From Fusobacteriaceae bacterium (GTDB taxonomy: Bacteria; Fusobacteriota; Fusobacteriia; Fusobacteriales; Fusobacteriaceae): a DNA stretch of 50,977 nt. The notes beneath the pieces were generated by a model, which saw only the letters and a program-made list of their open reading frames with translations, did not search any database and had not been told where the DNA came from. The position numbers and the translations under genes are program-made. The stretch covers positions 1 through 50,977 of the forward strand of contig CAAFPW010000074.1 of NCBI GenBank assembly GCA_900764925.1, in the 5' to 3' direction. Below, in pieces: positions 7,355 to 17,039 of this stretch; position 1 is the first letter of the stretch, and the number at the start of each line of letters is the position of its first letter.

Positions 7355-9238
7355 ATGCATAATTTTGATGTCATTGTAGTAGGTGCAGGACATGCAGGTT
7401 GTGAAGCAGCACTTAGCGCGGCTAGAATGGGAGCTAATACAGCAATATTTACAATCACTTTAGATAATATAGGGGTAATGTCATGTAATCCATCTATAGG
7501 AGGACCAGCAAAATCTCATCTAGTTAAGGAGATAGATGCCTTAGGTGGAGAGATGGGAAGAAATATAGATAAGACATTTGTACAGATCAGAGTTTTAAAT
7601 ACAAAAAAAGGACCAGCAGTTAGAGCCCTAAGAGCTCAAGCTGACAAGGTAAGATATGCTAAAGAGATGAAAAAGACAATAGAGAATTGTCCAAATCTAA
7701 ATGCTATCCAAGGTATGGTAACTGATCTAATAATAGAGGATGGAAAAGCTGTTGGAGTAAAGATAAGAGAGGGAGTAGAGTATAGAGCCAAAATGGTAAT
7801 CTTAGCTACTGGAACTTTTATGAGAGGGCTTATCCACATAGGAGAGAACCATTTTAGTGGTGGAAGAATGGGAGAGTTATCAGCTGAAGATTTACCACTA
7901 TCATTGGAAAAAGCTGGAATAAAGTTAGGAAGATTTAAGACTGGAACACCAGCTAGAGTTGATGCTAGAAGTATAGATTTTACAAAGGTAGAGGAGCAAC
8001 CAGGAGACCCAGAGCTACTAAAATTTTCAAATAGAACAAAGGATGAGGAGATTTTAGGAAGAGAGCAAATCTCATGTTATATAGCACACACTAATGAAGA
8101 GGTGCACAATATAATCAAGAGCAATAAGCATAGATCACCTATGTTCAATGGAACTATTCAAGGTACTGGACCTAGATACTGTCCATCAATAGAGGATAAG
8201 GTATTTAGATATGCTGATAAAAATCAACACCATCTTTTCTTAGAGAGAGAGGGAAAAGAGACTACTGAGATATATCTAGGGGGATTATCTTCATCACTTC
8301 CTACAGATGTACAAGAGGGTATGTTAAAAAATATATCTGGTCTTGAAGATGCTCATATAATGAGATATGCCTATGCAATAGAGTATGACTATATCCCACC
8401 TCAAGAGATAAAATACTCTTTAGAGAGTAGAACTGTGGAGAACCTTTTCTTGGCTGGACAGATAAACGGTACATCTGGATACGAGGAAGCTGGAGCACAA
8501 GGGCTTATGGCAGGAATAAACGCTGTAAGAAAATTACAAGGTAAGGAAGCAATTGTTTTAGATAGAGCTGACTCATACATAGGAACTTTAATAGATGACC
8601 TTGTAACTAAGGGAACAAATGAACCATATAGAATGTTTACAGCTAGAAGTGAGTATAGATTACTACTTAGAGAGGACAATGCTGATCTAAGACTTTCTAA
8701 GATAGGGTATGAGATAGGACTTTTACCTGAAGAAGAGTACAGAAGAGTACAACAAAAGGAAAAGAATGTAGAAGAGATAAAAGCTAAACTTATGGCTAAT
8801 TATGTAGGACCAAGCAATCCAAGAGTAAATGAGGTTTTGGAAAAGAGAGGGGAGACTCTACTAAAAGATGGAGTTACTTACTTTGAACTATTAAGAAGAC
8901 CAGAGGTTACTTTCCAAGATATAAAGTATATAGCTGAACTTGGAGATGTAGAGCTAGGAGATTATTGTAGAGATACTGAGTATCAAGTGGAAGTTCAAGT
9001 TAAATATTCAGGATATATAGAGAGATCAATGAAGATGATAGAGAAGCATAAGAGCTTAGAAAATAAGAAGATACCAGCTGATTTAGATTATGATACTCTT
9101 GAAAATATTCCAAAAGAAGCTAAGGATAAGTTAAAGGCAGCTAGACCTTTAAATATAGGACAAGCTTCAAGAATATCAGGTGTATCTCCAGCAGATATTC
9201 AAGTATTATTAATATATTTAAAAGCAAGGGGGAACTAA
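7355..9238 (+). CDS. mnmG: tRNA uridine-5-carboxymethylaminomethyl synthase MnmG (GidA)
   Basis: This 627-residue flavoprotein is full length. The N-terminal FAD-binding motif is VVGAGHAGCEAALSAARMG, followed by NPSIGGPAKSHLVKEIDALG and the conserved GTGPRYCPSIEDK, where the Cys is catalytic. The glycine-rich GQINGTSGYEEAGAQG completes FAD binding, and the C-terminal helical domain carries FTARSEYRLLLREDNADLRL. MnmG with MnmE installs the cmnm5 group on U34 of certain tRNAs. The start follows AGGAGG by seven bases. rsmG follows after two bases, the common bacterial gidA-gidB pairing; here both are embedded behind K+ uptake genes. No MnmE gene is in this window. Confidence 0.97.
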   Translation: MHNFDVIVVGAGHAGCEAALSAARMGANTAIFTITLDNIGVMSCNPSIGGPAKSHLVKEIDALGGEMGRNIDKTFVQIRVLNTKKGPAVRALRAQADKVRYAKEMKKTIENCPNLNAIQGMVTDLIIEDGKAVGVKIREGVEYRAKMVILATGTFMRGLIHIGENHFSGGRMGELSAEDLPLSLEKAGIKLGRFKTGTPARVDARSIDFTKVEEQPGDPELLKFSNRTKDEEILGREQISCYIAHTNEEVHNIIKSNKHRSPMFNGTIQGTGPRYCPSIEDKVFRYADKNQHHLFLEREGKETTEIYLGGLSSSLPTDVQEGMLKNISGLEDAHIMRYAYAIEYDYIPPQEIKYSLESRTVENLFLAGQINGTSGYEEAGAQGLMAGINAVRKLQGKEAIVLDRADSYIGTLIDDLVTKGTNEPYRMFTARSEYRLLLREDNADLRLSKIGYEIGLLPEEEYRRVQQKEKNVEEIKAKLMANYVGPSNPRVNEVLEKRGETLLKDGVTYFELLRRPEVTFQDIKYIAELGDVELGDYCRDTEYQVEVQVKYSGYIERSMKMIEKHKSLENKKIPADLDYDTLENIPKEAKDKLKAARPLNIGQASRISGVSPADIQVLLIYLKARGN

Positions 9239-9240
9239 GA

Positions 9241-9942
9241 ATGAGAGAGTTCCTAGTGACAGGAATAGAGAAAATAGGTATAGAGTATACAGATAAAAAA
9301 GTTGATAACTTACTAAAATATCTTTCAATGTTAGTGGAGTATAACTCACATACTAACCTTACAGCTATGAGAGATGAGAAGTTAATAATAGAGAAACACT
9401 TTTTAGATTCTCTACTTTTACAAAAGTTGATCAAAGAGGATATGAAGAGTGCCATTGATGTAGGGACAGGAGCTGGATTTCCAGGTATGGTACTAGCTAT
9501 ATTCAATGAGAATATAAAGTTTACTCTAATGGATTCAATCGGTAAGAAGACAAAGTTTTTACAAATGGTAAAGGATGAGTTAGGACTTGAGAATGTAGAG
9601 GTAGTTACATCTAGAGCTGAGGATTTTATCTCTGATGAGAAAAGAGAGAGTTATGATTTGGGACTATGTAGAGGGGTTTCGAAACTTAGCACAATACTAG
9701 AGTATATAATTCCATTTTTAAGAGAGGGAGGAGTATTCCTTTCACAAAAGATGGAAGGGACAGGAGAGGAAGCTGAAGCAAGTAACGCTCTTCAAGTTTT
9801 AAACTCTGAGATAGTGGAGATTTTTAACTTTAAACTTCCATACTGTGAAGACCCAAGAGTAGTAATAGAGATACTAAAAAAAGAAAAAACTGATAAAAAA
9901 TATCCTAGAAGGGCAGGTATACCTTTAAAAAGACCTTTATAG
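9241..9942 (+). CDS. rsmG: 16S rRNA (guanine527-N7)-methyltransferase RsmG (GidB)
   Basis: A 233-residue class I SAM-dependent methyltransferase. Motif I reads IDVGTGAGFPGMVLAI, followed by an acidic MDSIGKKTKFLQ stretch and SRAEDF, all conserved in RsmG. The upstream HTNLTAMRD and the DSLLL motif are also typical. It methylates N7 of G527 in the 530 loop of 16S rRNA; loss of this enzyme gives low-level streptomycin resistance in other bacteria. It starts two bases after mnmG, with its ribosome site (GGGGG) inside the mnmG end, so translation is probably coupled. Confidence 0.96.
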   Translation: MREFLVTGIEKIGIEYTDKKVDNLLKYLSMLVEYNSHTNLTAMRDEKLIIEKHFLDSLLLQKLIKEDMKSAIDVGTGAGFPGMVLAIFNENIKFTLMDSIGKKTKFLQMVKDELGLENVEVVTSRAEDFISDEKRESYDLGLCRGVSKLSTILEYIIPFLREGGVFLSQKMEGTGEEAEASNALQVLNSEIVEIFNFKLPYCEDPRVVIEILKKEKTDKKYPRRAGIPLKRPL

Positions 9943-9960
9943 GAGAAAGGAAGAGAGGAA

Positions 9961-12900
9961 ATGGCAGATTTTTATAAGAGAAACAGGAAAAAACTCATAT
10001 TTGTTACTTTCCTCTTTTTATTGTTTTTTGGTGGATGGTGGAATCTAAAATACAACCTGCCAAAGACAGTAGAGGTGGTAGTAAAACTGTTTTTAGGACC
10101 TACCTTTAAGAGTAGCAGTATAGATTTTGAAAAAAACAGAATAGTGATAAAGGATTTTGTACTTGCTGATGGAGAAGAGGTAATTGTAGATACTCCTAGA
10201 GTGGATATACTCTATTCTCCAGAATCTCTAAAAGCTATGAGAGTAGAGGAGATAATTGTAAATGGTGGAGTTGCTAATATTACCAGAAGAGAGAATGGAG
10301 ATATAAATATAGTAGCAGCTTTTACTGGGGGAACTAAACCTGAAGATGAGAATAAGAAAGAGGATAAAGAGGAGAGTGAAACATACACTCCTGGAATATC
10401 TATCCCAATAGATAAAATAACAGGGATAGATGTAACTACTGTATATAGAGATTTAGGTTATAGATTACCAATAGAGCAGACAGCTTACAATACCAATGGA
10501 TATCTAACCTTTAGTAAAACCACAGGGATAGATTTGCACTTTGTGGGAAATAACGACAAAGAGATTTATGACTTTGCCTTTTCCACAGCCAAAGAACCTT
10601 ACTCTATGACAATAAAGCTATCAAATATTGGAGTGAAAACTGAGTTAGCTCAATATGGATATGATGGTAAAGAGGTTTCATATGAGGGTGGAGAGTTGAA
10701 TATGGATTTGACAATTGCCTCAAGTGGAATGGCTGGATGGATTAAGTTTGATGGTGTAGATGTCAGATATATAGATTTAGATGACACCATAGAGGATGTA
10801 AGTGGAAGGGTAGATTTCAAAAAAGAGGGAATATTCTTAAATGCCCTTGGAAAAGTTTTTGGAAAACCTGAAGAATTTACTCTTTCATATAAAGATAGTG
10901 AACTAAATATAGATTTTGATTTAGAGAATATAGAGAAGAAAAATATAGAAAAACTCTCTTATTTAAAGGGGATAGAACTTCCCTTTGAAAAGTTAAATGT
11001 AGATAGTGTAAAATTTAACCTCAATATGAAAGGGGAGTTAAAGATTACCATAGATACCCTTGTGAAAAAAGCTGAGATGCAGGGGTTGAGATTGGATAAT
11101 ACAGTGGTACAACTTCTCTATGATAAGGATGGAATACATCTTCCAACTATCTCTACAACTTTAAACAGTGTAGATAGTAAGGGAAATATCGGAATACAGG
11201 AAAAAGTAGATGGGGTTCTAAACTTTGCCAATAGTAAGGGAGATTTAACCTTTGATATAAAAAACAGCAATGGGAAAAATTTTATTCCAAATTTAAAGGG
11301 AAGATTGGATTTTGAAATCTTAGAAAAGGAGATAAAATTAGCTCTTACTTCCAATATTATAGATTTGAAGGGTAGTTATCTTACAGAGGATAAGAAGTTA
11401 CAATTGAAAGAAGAGGGAAGTTACTACCTAGGGTATGACCTAAATAGTAAAAAGTTAGATGATGGAGAGGGAGTAATAGGATTTTCACTCTTTGATTTTG
11501 ATTTTTCTCTAGATTATAAGGCACAAAACAATGTATTTACTCTCAACTCTTTAGCTCTATTAGATGAGGGAGAAAAGGAGATATACATAGATGGAGAGCT
11601 AGATCTGAATAGTCTTAACTATCTATTTAAATTGAAGAGCAATAATTTTGATATAAAGAGAAAGATAGCTGAAGATGATCTAGAGATAATGGCTAATCTA
11701 TCTGGAGAGATTCAAGGTAGTAGAGAAAAATTTAGTGGAACTGTGGATATAGCCTCTCTTTCAGGAAAATATTTGGGCGAGATAGAAAATCTTAAAGGAA
11801 AGATAATCTTCAACAATGAAAAAAATATGTTTTTTCAATATGAGGGAGAAATTGATAAACTTTCTTATAAAGATTACAGTCTAAATGGTATTGCTATCTC
11901 TACAAGGCTCAAAGACAATATTTTTGAGATTAGAAATATAAATAACCAGCTATTTAAAATAGATGGGGAGTATAGCTTAGAGGATTCATCTATCAGAGGG
12001 AGGTTAGAGACAAATAAACTCTCTCTAATAAAGTTTAATATTGAGTTTCCAGAGATAAAGCTCAATAGGATAGTTGGAGATATCAGAGGGGATATTAAAA
12101 ATCCTAGTATAAATGTTGATATAGAGGATTTAGGAATAGGATTCAAAAACTCTCAAGATATCAAAATAGTAGGAAAACTTCTATATAGAGATGGAGTATT
12201 GACAACTGAGGATGTAAAGGTAAACCAAAGTATTCTAAAGGGAAGATACTCTACAAAGGATGGCAAATATAGTGCCAAGATGAATATAATAGAGGAGAAT
12301 ATAGGTAGATACTACAACTACGAAAGCCTTAAGTACAGAGTAATAGGAGTATTAGAGGTAAAGGGAGAAGGGAAGAAAATAGGTGTAGATTTTAAATCCA
12401 CTGTGGATAAGATATATCTAAATGGAACTATATTTCCAACTCTATATATTGAAAGTAATTATTTAGCAGATAATCTTACCGATGGAGTTTTCACTCTAAA
12501 AAAAGCAACTCTTAGCAATAGCGATTTAGAAGATCTATTCACAATAGTTGGAAACTATAATCTAAGTGATGGGGAGCTAAATGTAAAAGTTGATAAGCAG
12601 AAACTACCTATGACTAAGTTGAGACAGTATATACCTGTGAAGGAACTTGGAGGAACACTTCTTTTAGATGGGGTTCTCTCAGGGAAGATTGAGGATTTGA
12701 AATACAATTTTTCAATTACAAGTGATAGTATCCTGATTGAGGGTATAGATTTTAAAAACTTAAAATTCTTATTGTTAGGAGATACTGAAAAGCTTCAATT
12801 GAAAGAGTTTTCTTTGGGATACTTGGGAAATAGTTTTACTTCAAATGGAGGGTACGACATTCTAACTAAAGATTATTGGTACTTTGCTAACTCTCCACAG

Positions 12901-14403
12901 ATAAACATGGAGTTTTTAAATATATTTTTAGAGCGTTATGGAATCTCTGATATAGGTGGAGAAGCTGAGTTTGATCTCAAGATAAAAAGTGGAAAAACAA
13001 CAGGATTTTTTAATTTAAAGAATTTTAATTTAGAAAATAAAGATTTTTTCTTGAAATTAGAGAGATTTAACAGTACAATAAGATTAGAGAACAACAAAAT
13101 AGTTATAAGGAAATTTAATGGTAAATTAAATGATGGTGATATTGATCTAGTTGGAGAGATAACAGTACCAGAGTTAAAGGAGATTTCTGAAAATCCATAC
13201 TACTATGAAAATATAAAATATAATGGAAATTTAAAATTAAATAATATACAATATAAGTATGGAGATTATTTTGATGTAGACTTTGATGCAGATATTGGAG
13301 TTAGAGATAAAGAGATTGTAGGTACTTTGGATATAAAAAGAGGACAGGTAAATGAGATACCTAATACATCTAAGAGTATCTTCCAAAAGATAAAAGAGTT
13401 TCTATTTAGGTCTACATCTAAGACTATAAATCAAAGTGAAGACTTAGGTTCAGATTTTAAGATAGAGAGTATAATTGAGAATGCTCCTGTAATAAATCTA
13501 AAGCTAGGAATAGAAGATGGAATAAAACTAGATATAGAGAGTTTAAACTCCTTTGTGGAAAATGTAAAAGGAAGTGTTGTAGGAAATGGAGTGCTTTCTG
13601 GGAGAGATGGAAAGTACACCTTTATAGGAAATGTAGAGGTTTTAGGAGGAAGCTTAGACCTAAATGATAATACATTCCTACTAGATAGAGCTGTGGTAAT
13701 TTTTAACGATCAAAAAGCTTATCTGCCAACTATAAATCCAAATCTACTTATAGATGCTACTGTGGATGTACAAGATGAAAGAATAGGATTAAGTCTAAAT
13801 GGACAGTTAGATGATCTGAAATTTACAATCAGTTCTAAGAATGGAAGTAGTAGTGGTAACTTAAATGCTCTACTTACAGATACAGAAAGTATGGGAGAGA
13901 ATAGTGAAGCTACAACAACACTTATAACCAACGTTATTGGTGGACAGTTGACACAGGTTTTAAAACCTATATCAAACTTAGTAAAAAATACCTTGAGTAT
14001 ATCTAAGTTTAGAATAAGTTCAAACCTTTTGACTCAAGAGACAAAAACCAATGTAAATGACACTGAAAAAACTCAGAGTAACTTAAGATTGGGAGCAGTT
14101 TTAGAGGCAGAAGATAATATATATAAAGATAAAATATGGTGGGTAGCAAGAGGAACACTGTTGGAGGAGGATAACACAGAGAGTAACAAGAGAAATAGTG
14201 ATAGTGGGGCATTTAAGGAGTATGACTTCTCTTTGGAATATAGATTTGATGCAACAAAATCTATTGGAATAGGAGTAGGAAAACTACCTGAAGAAAGAAA
14301 AAAATCATCAGATGAAGATTCTAAGGGCGACTTAAATTATCATATAGACTTCAAATTTGAGAAAAAGTATGATAAGCTAATAGATATCTTTATAAATAAA
14401 TAG
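9961..14403 (+). CDS. tamB: TamB/AsmA-like inner-membrane translocation and lipid-transport protein
   Basis: At 1480 residues this is the largest gene in the window. One N-terminal anchor (KLIFVTFLFLLFFGGWW, about 11-27) precedes a very long periplasmic beta-rich region of repeated short strands, ending in the DUF490/TamB domain (about 1130-1480), which holds NAPVINLKLGIEDGIKLDIE, YLPTINPNLLIDATVDVQD and a final beta-barrel-like FSLEYRFD. TamB and AsmA-like proteins form a hydrophobic groove spanning the periplasm and are implicated in phospholipid transport and in assembly of some outer-membrane proteins. The stop overlaps the region of the bamA ribosome site, and bamA begins 12 bases later, so the pair is probably co-translated. 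No TamA gene is present; BamA may be the partner, as proposed for bacteria without TamA. Confidence 0.87.
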   Translation: MADFYKRNRKKLIFVTFLFLLFFGGWWNLKYNLPKTVEVVVKLFLGPTFKSSSIDFEKNRIVIKDFVLADGEEVIVDTPRVDILYSPESLKAMRVEEIIVNGGVANITRRENGDINIVAAFTGGTKPEDENKKEDKEESETYTPGISIPIDKITGIDVTTVYRDLGYRLPIEQTAYNTNGYLTFSKTTGIDLHFVGNNDKEIYDFAFSTAKEPYSMTIKLSNIGVKTELAQYGYDGKEVSYEGGELNMDLTIASSGMAGWIKFDGVDVRYIDLDDTIEDVSGRVDFKKEGIFLNALGKVFGKPEEFTLSYKDSELNIDFDLENIEKKNIEKLSYLKGIELPFEKLNVDSVKFNLNMKGELKITIDTLVKKAEMQGLRLDNTVVQLLYDKDGIHLPTISTTLNSVDSKGNIGIQEKVDGVLNFANSKGDLTFDIKNSNGKNFIPNLKGRLDFEILEKEIKLALTSNIIDLKGSYLTEDKKLQLKEEGSYYLGYDLNSKKLDDGEGVIGFSLFDFDFSLDYKAQNNVFTLNSLALLDEGEKEIYIDGELDLNSLNYLFKLKSNNFDIKRKIAEDDLEIMANLSGEIQGSREKFSGTVDIASLSGKYLGEIENLKGKIIFNNEKNMFFQYEGEIDKLSYKDYSLNGIAISTRLKDNIFEIRNINNQLFKIDGEYSLEDSSIRGRLETNKLSLIKFNIEFPEIKLNRIVGDIRGDIKNPSINVDIEDLGIGFKNSQDIKIVGKLLYRDGVLTTEDVKVNQSILKGRYSTKDGKYSAKMNIIEENIGRYYNYESLKYRVIGVLEVKGEGKKIGVDFKSTVDKIYLNGTIFPTLYIESNYLADNLTDGVFTLKKATLSNSDLEDLFTIVGNYNLSDGELNVKVDKQKLPMTKLRQYIPVKELGGTLLLDGVLSGKIEDLKYNFSITSDSILIEGIDFKNLKFLLLGDTEKLQLKEFSLGYLGNSFTSNGGYDILTKDYWYFANSPQINMEFLNIFLERYGISDIGGEAEFDLKIKSGKTTGFFNLKNFNLENKDFFLKLERFNSTIRLENNKIVIRKFNGKLNDGDIDLVGEITVPELKEISENPYYYENIKYNGNLKLNNIQYKYGDYFDVDFDADIGVRDKEIVGTLDIKRGQVNEIPNTSKSIFQKIKEFLFRSTSKTINQSEDLGSDFKIESIIENAPVINLKLGIEDGIKLDIESLNSFVENVKGSVVGNGVLSGRDGKYTFIGNVEVLGGSLDLNDNTFLLDRAVVIFNDQKAYLPTINPNLLIDATVDVQDERIGLSLNGQLDDLKFTISSKNGSSSGNLNALLTDTESMGENSEATTTLITNVIGGQLTQVLKPISNLVKNTLSISKFRISSNLLTQETKTNVNDTEKTQSNLRLGAVLEAEDNIYKDKIWWVARGTLLEEDNTESNKRNSDSGAFKEYDFSLEYRFDATKSIGIGVGKLPEERKKSSDEDSKGDLNYHIDFKFEKKYDKLIDIFINK

Positions 14404-14414
14404 TGGAGGTAGAG

Positions 14415-16505
14415 ATGAGAAAAAAAGTAACAGGTTTACTAATCTTTTTATTATTAAGTGTTTTCTCTTTTGCTGATGTTACTAACTATGATGTAACTAA
14501 GATAGAGATAATAAATAATAGAGAGATACCCTATGAAGTAATACTTGGTAGTATGAAATCTAAAGAGGGACAAAAATATGCAACAGAAAATATGATTTCT
14601 GACTACAAATCTATTAAAGATTTGGAATATGTGGGAGATGTATCTATATATCCTACTGTTTATAATAATGGAATTAAATTAACTGTTGATATTACAGAAA
14701 AAAATGATGCAAAAAAATTGTTGGAGGCTAAGGGAATAATACCTCTATCAGAGAGAGAGAAGGTAGATACAAGTATAGTGGTATCTAATATTGAGATACT
14801 TGGAAATACTCATGTGTCTACTCAAGAGATAAGAGCTATGATACCAGTTCAAACAGGTGGATACTTCTCAAGAAATAAGATAATTGAGGGGCATAAAAAC
14901 CTAATTGAAAGTGGATATTTTAGAGATGTAATTCCTGATGTTGTAAAATCTGGAAATGGAGTAAAGGTTATTTACAATGTTCTTGAAAATCCAATTATCA
15001 ATGGTATAAATATAATAGGAAATACTATCTATTCTAATGATGAATTGATGGAAGTTATTCAGACAGAACCTGGAAAAATCTTCAACATAAACACAATCAG
15101 AGGAGATAGAGATAGAATAATCCAAAAATATCAAGATGCTGGATATGTTTTAGCAGAGGTTACTGATATTGGACTTAATGGAAATCTTGAATTAGAGATA
15201 TACTTAAGTGAAGGAACTGTAAGAAACATTGAGTTTAAAAAGATGGTAACAAAACAAAAAGGTGCTAGAAGAAAAGCTACTGATGATGTTTTAAAAACTA
15301 AAACTTACGTTGTAGAGAGAGAACTAGAGTTCCATGAAAATGAGATTTTTAATTCTAAAAACTACGATGAAACAGTTCAAAACCTAATGAGATTAGGGCA
15401 CTTCAAAAATGTAAAATATGAAGTTAGAGATATACCTGGAGACCCAGATGGTAAAAATATAGTTCTTTTATTAGATGAAGAGAGAACAGCTGTGTTACAA
15501 GGAGCTATCTCTTATGGTTCTGAAATAGGATTATTGGGAATGATCTCTATAAAAGATACTAACTGGAAGGGAAAAGGACAAGAGTTAGGATTTACATTTG
15601 AAAAATCAGATGAAGACTATACAAGTTTCTCATTAAACTTCTATGATCCATGGATAAAAGATACTGATAGAATATCTTGGGGATGGAGTATCTATAAAAA
15701 TAGTTACGAAGATGATGACAGTGCTATCTTTAATGAGATAGATACAATGGGAGTAAAATTTAATATAGGTAAAGGATTAACAAAAAATATAAGACTTAGC
15801 TTAGGAACTAAGTTTGAATATGTAGAGGAGACATCAGATAAATCTCAATTTGAAAATAGAAATGGAAAATACTATTGGAAATCTTATAAGCCTGGAGAGG
15901 AAGCAAAAGGACTAGATGACGATTACTTCATCTGGAGCTTATTCCCATCTTTAACTTATGATACAAGAAACCATTTCTGGAACCCAACTGCTGGAGAGTA
16001 TGCAAAACTTCAATTAGAAGGTGGATATGCTAACGGTTATGAGGGAGATGTATTTGGAAACATCACTTTAGAGTTAAGAAAATATCATAGAGGATTATTT
16101 AAGAAAAATACATTTGCTTACAGAGTTGTAGGTGGAATAATGACTGACTCTACTAAAGAGGGACAAAGATTCTGGGTAGGTGGAGGAAGCACACTTAGAG
16201 GATATGATGGAGGATTCTATAAAGGAACTAAGAAATTAGTAGGTACAGTAGAAAATAGAACTCAATTAAATGATATCTTAGGATTTGTTGTTTTCTTTGA
16301 TGCTGGAAGAGCTTGGGACTACCTAGGTAGAGATGAGTCTTATCAACGTGATGAGAAATTCTCAAATGATGTAGCTATGGCAGCAGGAGTAGGACTTAGA
16401 ATAAATACTCCAATAGGTCCATTAAGATTTGACTTTGGATGGCCAATAGGAAATGATGAAACAAGTGGAATGGAATTCTATTTCAACATGGGACAATCAT
16501 TCTAA
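14415..16505 (+). CDS. bamA: Outer-membrane protein assembly factor BamA
   Basis: This 696-residue Omp85 protein starts at ATG 14415 because GGAGGT lies at 14405-14410 and a signal peptide begins there (MRKKVTGLLIFLLLSVFSFA, cleavage before DV). An in-frame GTG at 14403 overlaps the tamB stop but has no such site. Several POTRA domains follow (e.g. VSNIEILGNTHVSTQEIRAM and INGINIIGNTIYSNDELMEV), then a 16-strand barrel from about residue 350. The loop-6 signature appears as STLRGYDGG at about 594, with Tyr in place of the usual Phe of RGF. The protein ends in FYFNMGQSF, a C-terminal aromatic as in most outer-membrane barrels. It inserts beta-barrel proteins into the outer membrane. Confidence 0.95.
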   Translation: MRKKVTGLLIFLLLSVFSFADVTNYDVTKIEIINNREIPYEVILGSMKSKEGQKYATENMISDYKSIKDLEYVGDVSIYPTVYNNGIKLTVDITEKNDAKKLLEAKGIIPLSEREKVDTSIVVSNIEILGNTHVSTQEIRAMIPVQTGGYFSRNKIIEGHKNLIESGYFRDVIPDVVKSGNGVKVIYNVLENPIINGINIIGNTIYSNDELMEVIQTEPGKIFNINTIRGDRDRIIQKYQDAGYVLAEVTDIGLNGNLELEIYLSEGTVRNIEFKKMVTKQKGARRKATDDVLKTKTYVVERELEFHENEIFNSKNYDETVQNLMRLGHFKNVKYEVRDIPGDPDGKNIVLLLDEERTAVLQGAISYGSEIGLLGMISIKDTNWKGKGQELGFTFEKSDEDYTSFSLNFYDPWIKDTDRISWGWSIYKNSYEDDDSAIFNEIDTMGVKFNIGKGLTKNIRLSLGTKFEYVEETSDKSQFENRNGKYYWKSYKPGEEAKGLDDDYFIWSLFPSLTYDTRNHFWNPTAGEYAKLQLEGGYANGYEGDVFGNITLELRKYHRGLFKKNTFAYRVVGGIMTDSTKEGQRFWVGGGSTLRGYDGGFYKGTKKLVGTVENRTQLNDILGFVVFFDAGRAWDYLGRDESYQRDEKFSNDVAMAAGVGLRINTPIGPLRFDFGWPIGNDETSGMEFYFNMGQSF

Positions 16506-16537
16506 TATAGATTAATATATACTACGGAGGTAACACA

Positions 16538-17017
16538 ATGAAAAAATTAGCAATTACAGTAATGGCATTGACTCTATCAGTTTCAGCTTTAGCTGAGAAA
16601 ATAGGTTTTGTTAATTCACAAGAGGCATTTTCAAAATACTCTCAAACAAAAACAATTCAAGAAAACTTAAATAAAGAGAAAAATAGACTTGAAAACGAGA
16701 TAAAGCAAAAAGAGGTTGCACTTCAAAAAGCACAACTTGAACTTCAAGCTAAGGGATCTAAAGTAACTGATAAAGAGAAACAAGATTTCCAAAAACAAGT
16801 TGAAGCTTTCCAAAAATTTGTAAGAGATTCTCAAACAAAATTGAGCAAAGAAGAGTATACAAGAATGCAAGAGATTGAAAAAACAATGAGTGCAGCTATT
16901 GATTCAGTAGCTAAAGCAGGAAAATATGATTATATACTAGAAGCTGGAGCAATAAGATTCGGTGGAACTGATGTAACAGCTGATGTTATAAAGGCTATGG
17001 AAAAAGCTAAAAAATAG
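16538..17017 (+). CDS. skp: Periplasmic chaperone OmpH/Skp family
   Basis: A 159-residue protein with a signal peptide (MKKLAITVMALTLSVSALA, cleavage before EK) and the typical KIGFVNSQEAFSKYSQT start of mature Skp/OmpH. A long charged coiled coil follows (about 38-120), forming the tentacle helices, and the final beta segment contains YDYILEAGAIRFGG. Skp trimers hold unfolded outer-membrane proteins on their way to the Bam complex, which agrees with bamA 32 bases upstream and lpxD 22 bases downstream. The ribosome site is ACGGAGGT. Confidence 0.92.
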   Translation: MKKLAITVMALTLSVSALAEKIGFVNSQEAFSKYSQTKTIQENLNKEKNRLENEIKQKEVALQKAQLELQAKGSKVTDKEKQDFQKQVEAFQKFVRDSQTKLSKEEYTRMQEIEKTMSAAIDSVAKAGKYDYILEAGAIRFGGTDVTADVIKAMEKAKK

Positions 17018-17039
17018 TTGAAATTTTAGGAGGGTTATC

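Noticed and set aside
14403..14414. GTG start for bamA overlapping the tamB stop
   Set aside because: It would put MEVE ahead of the signal peptide and lies within the GGAGGT site that serves ATG 14415.
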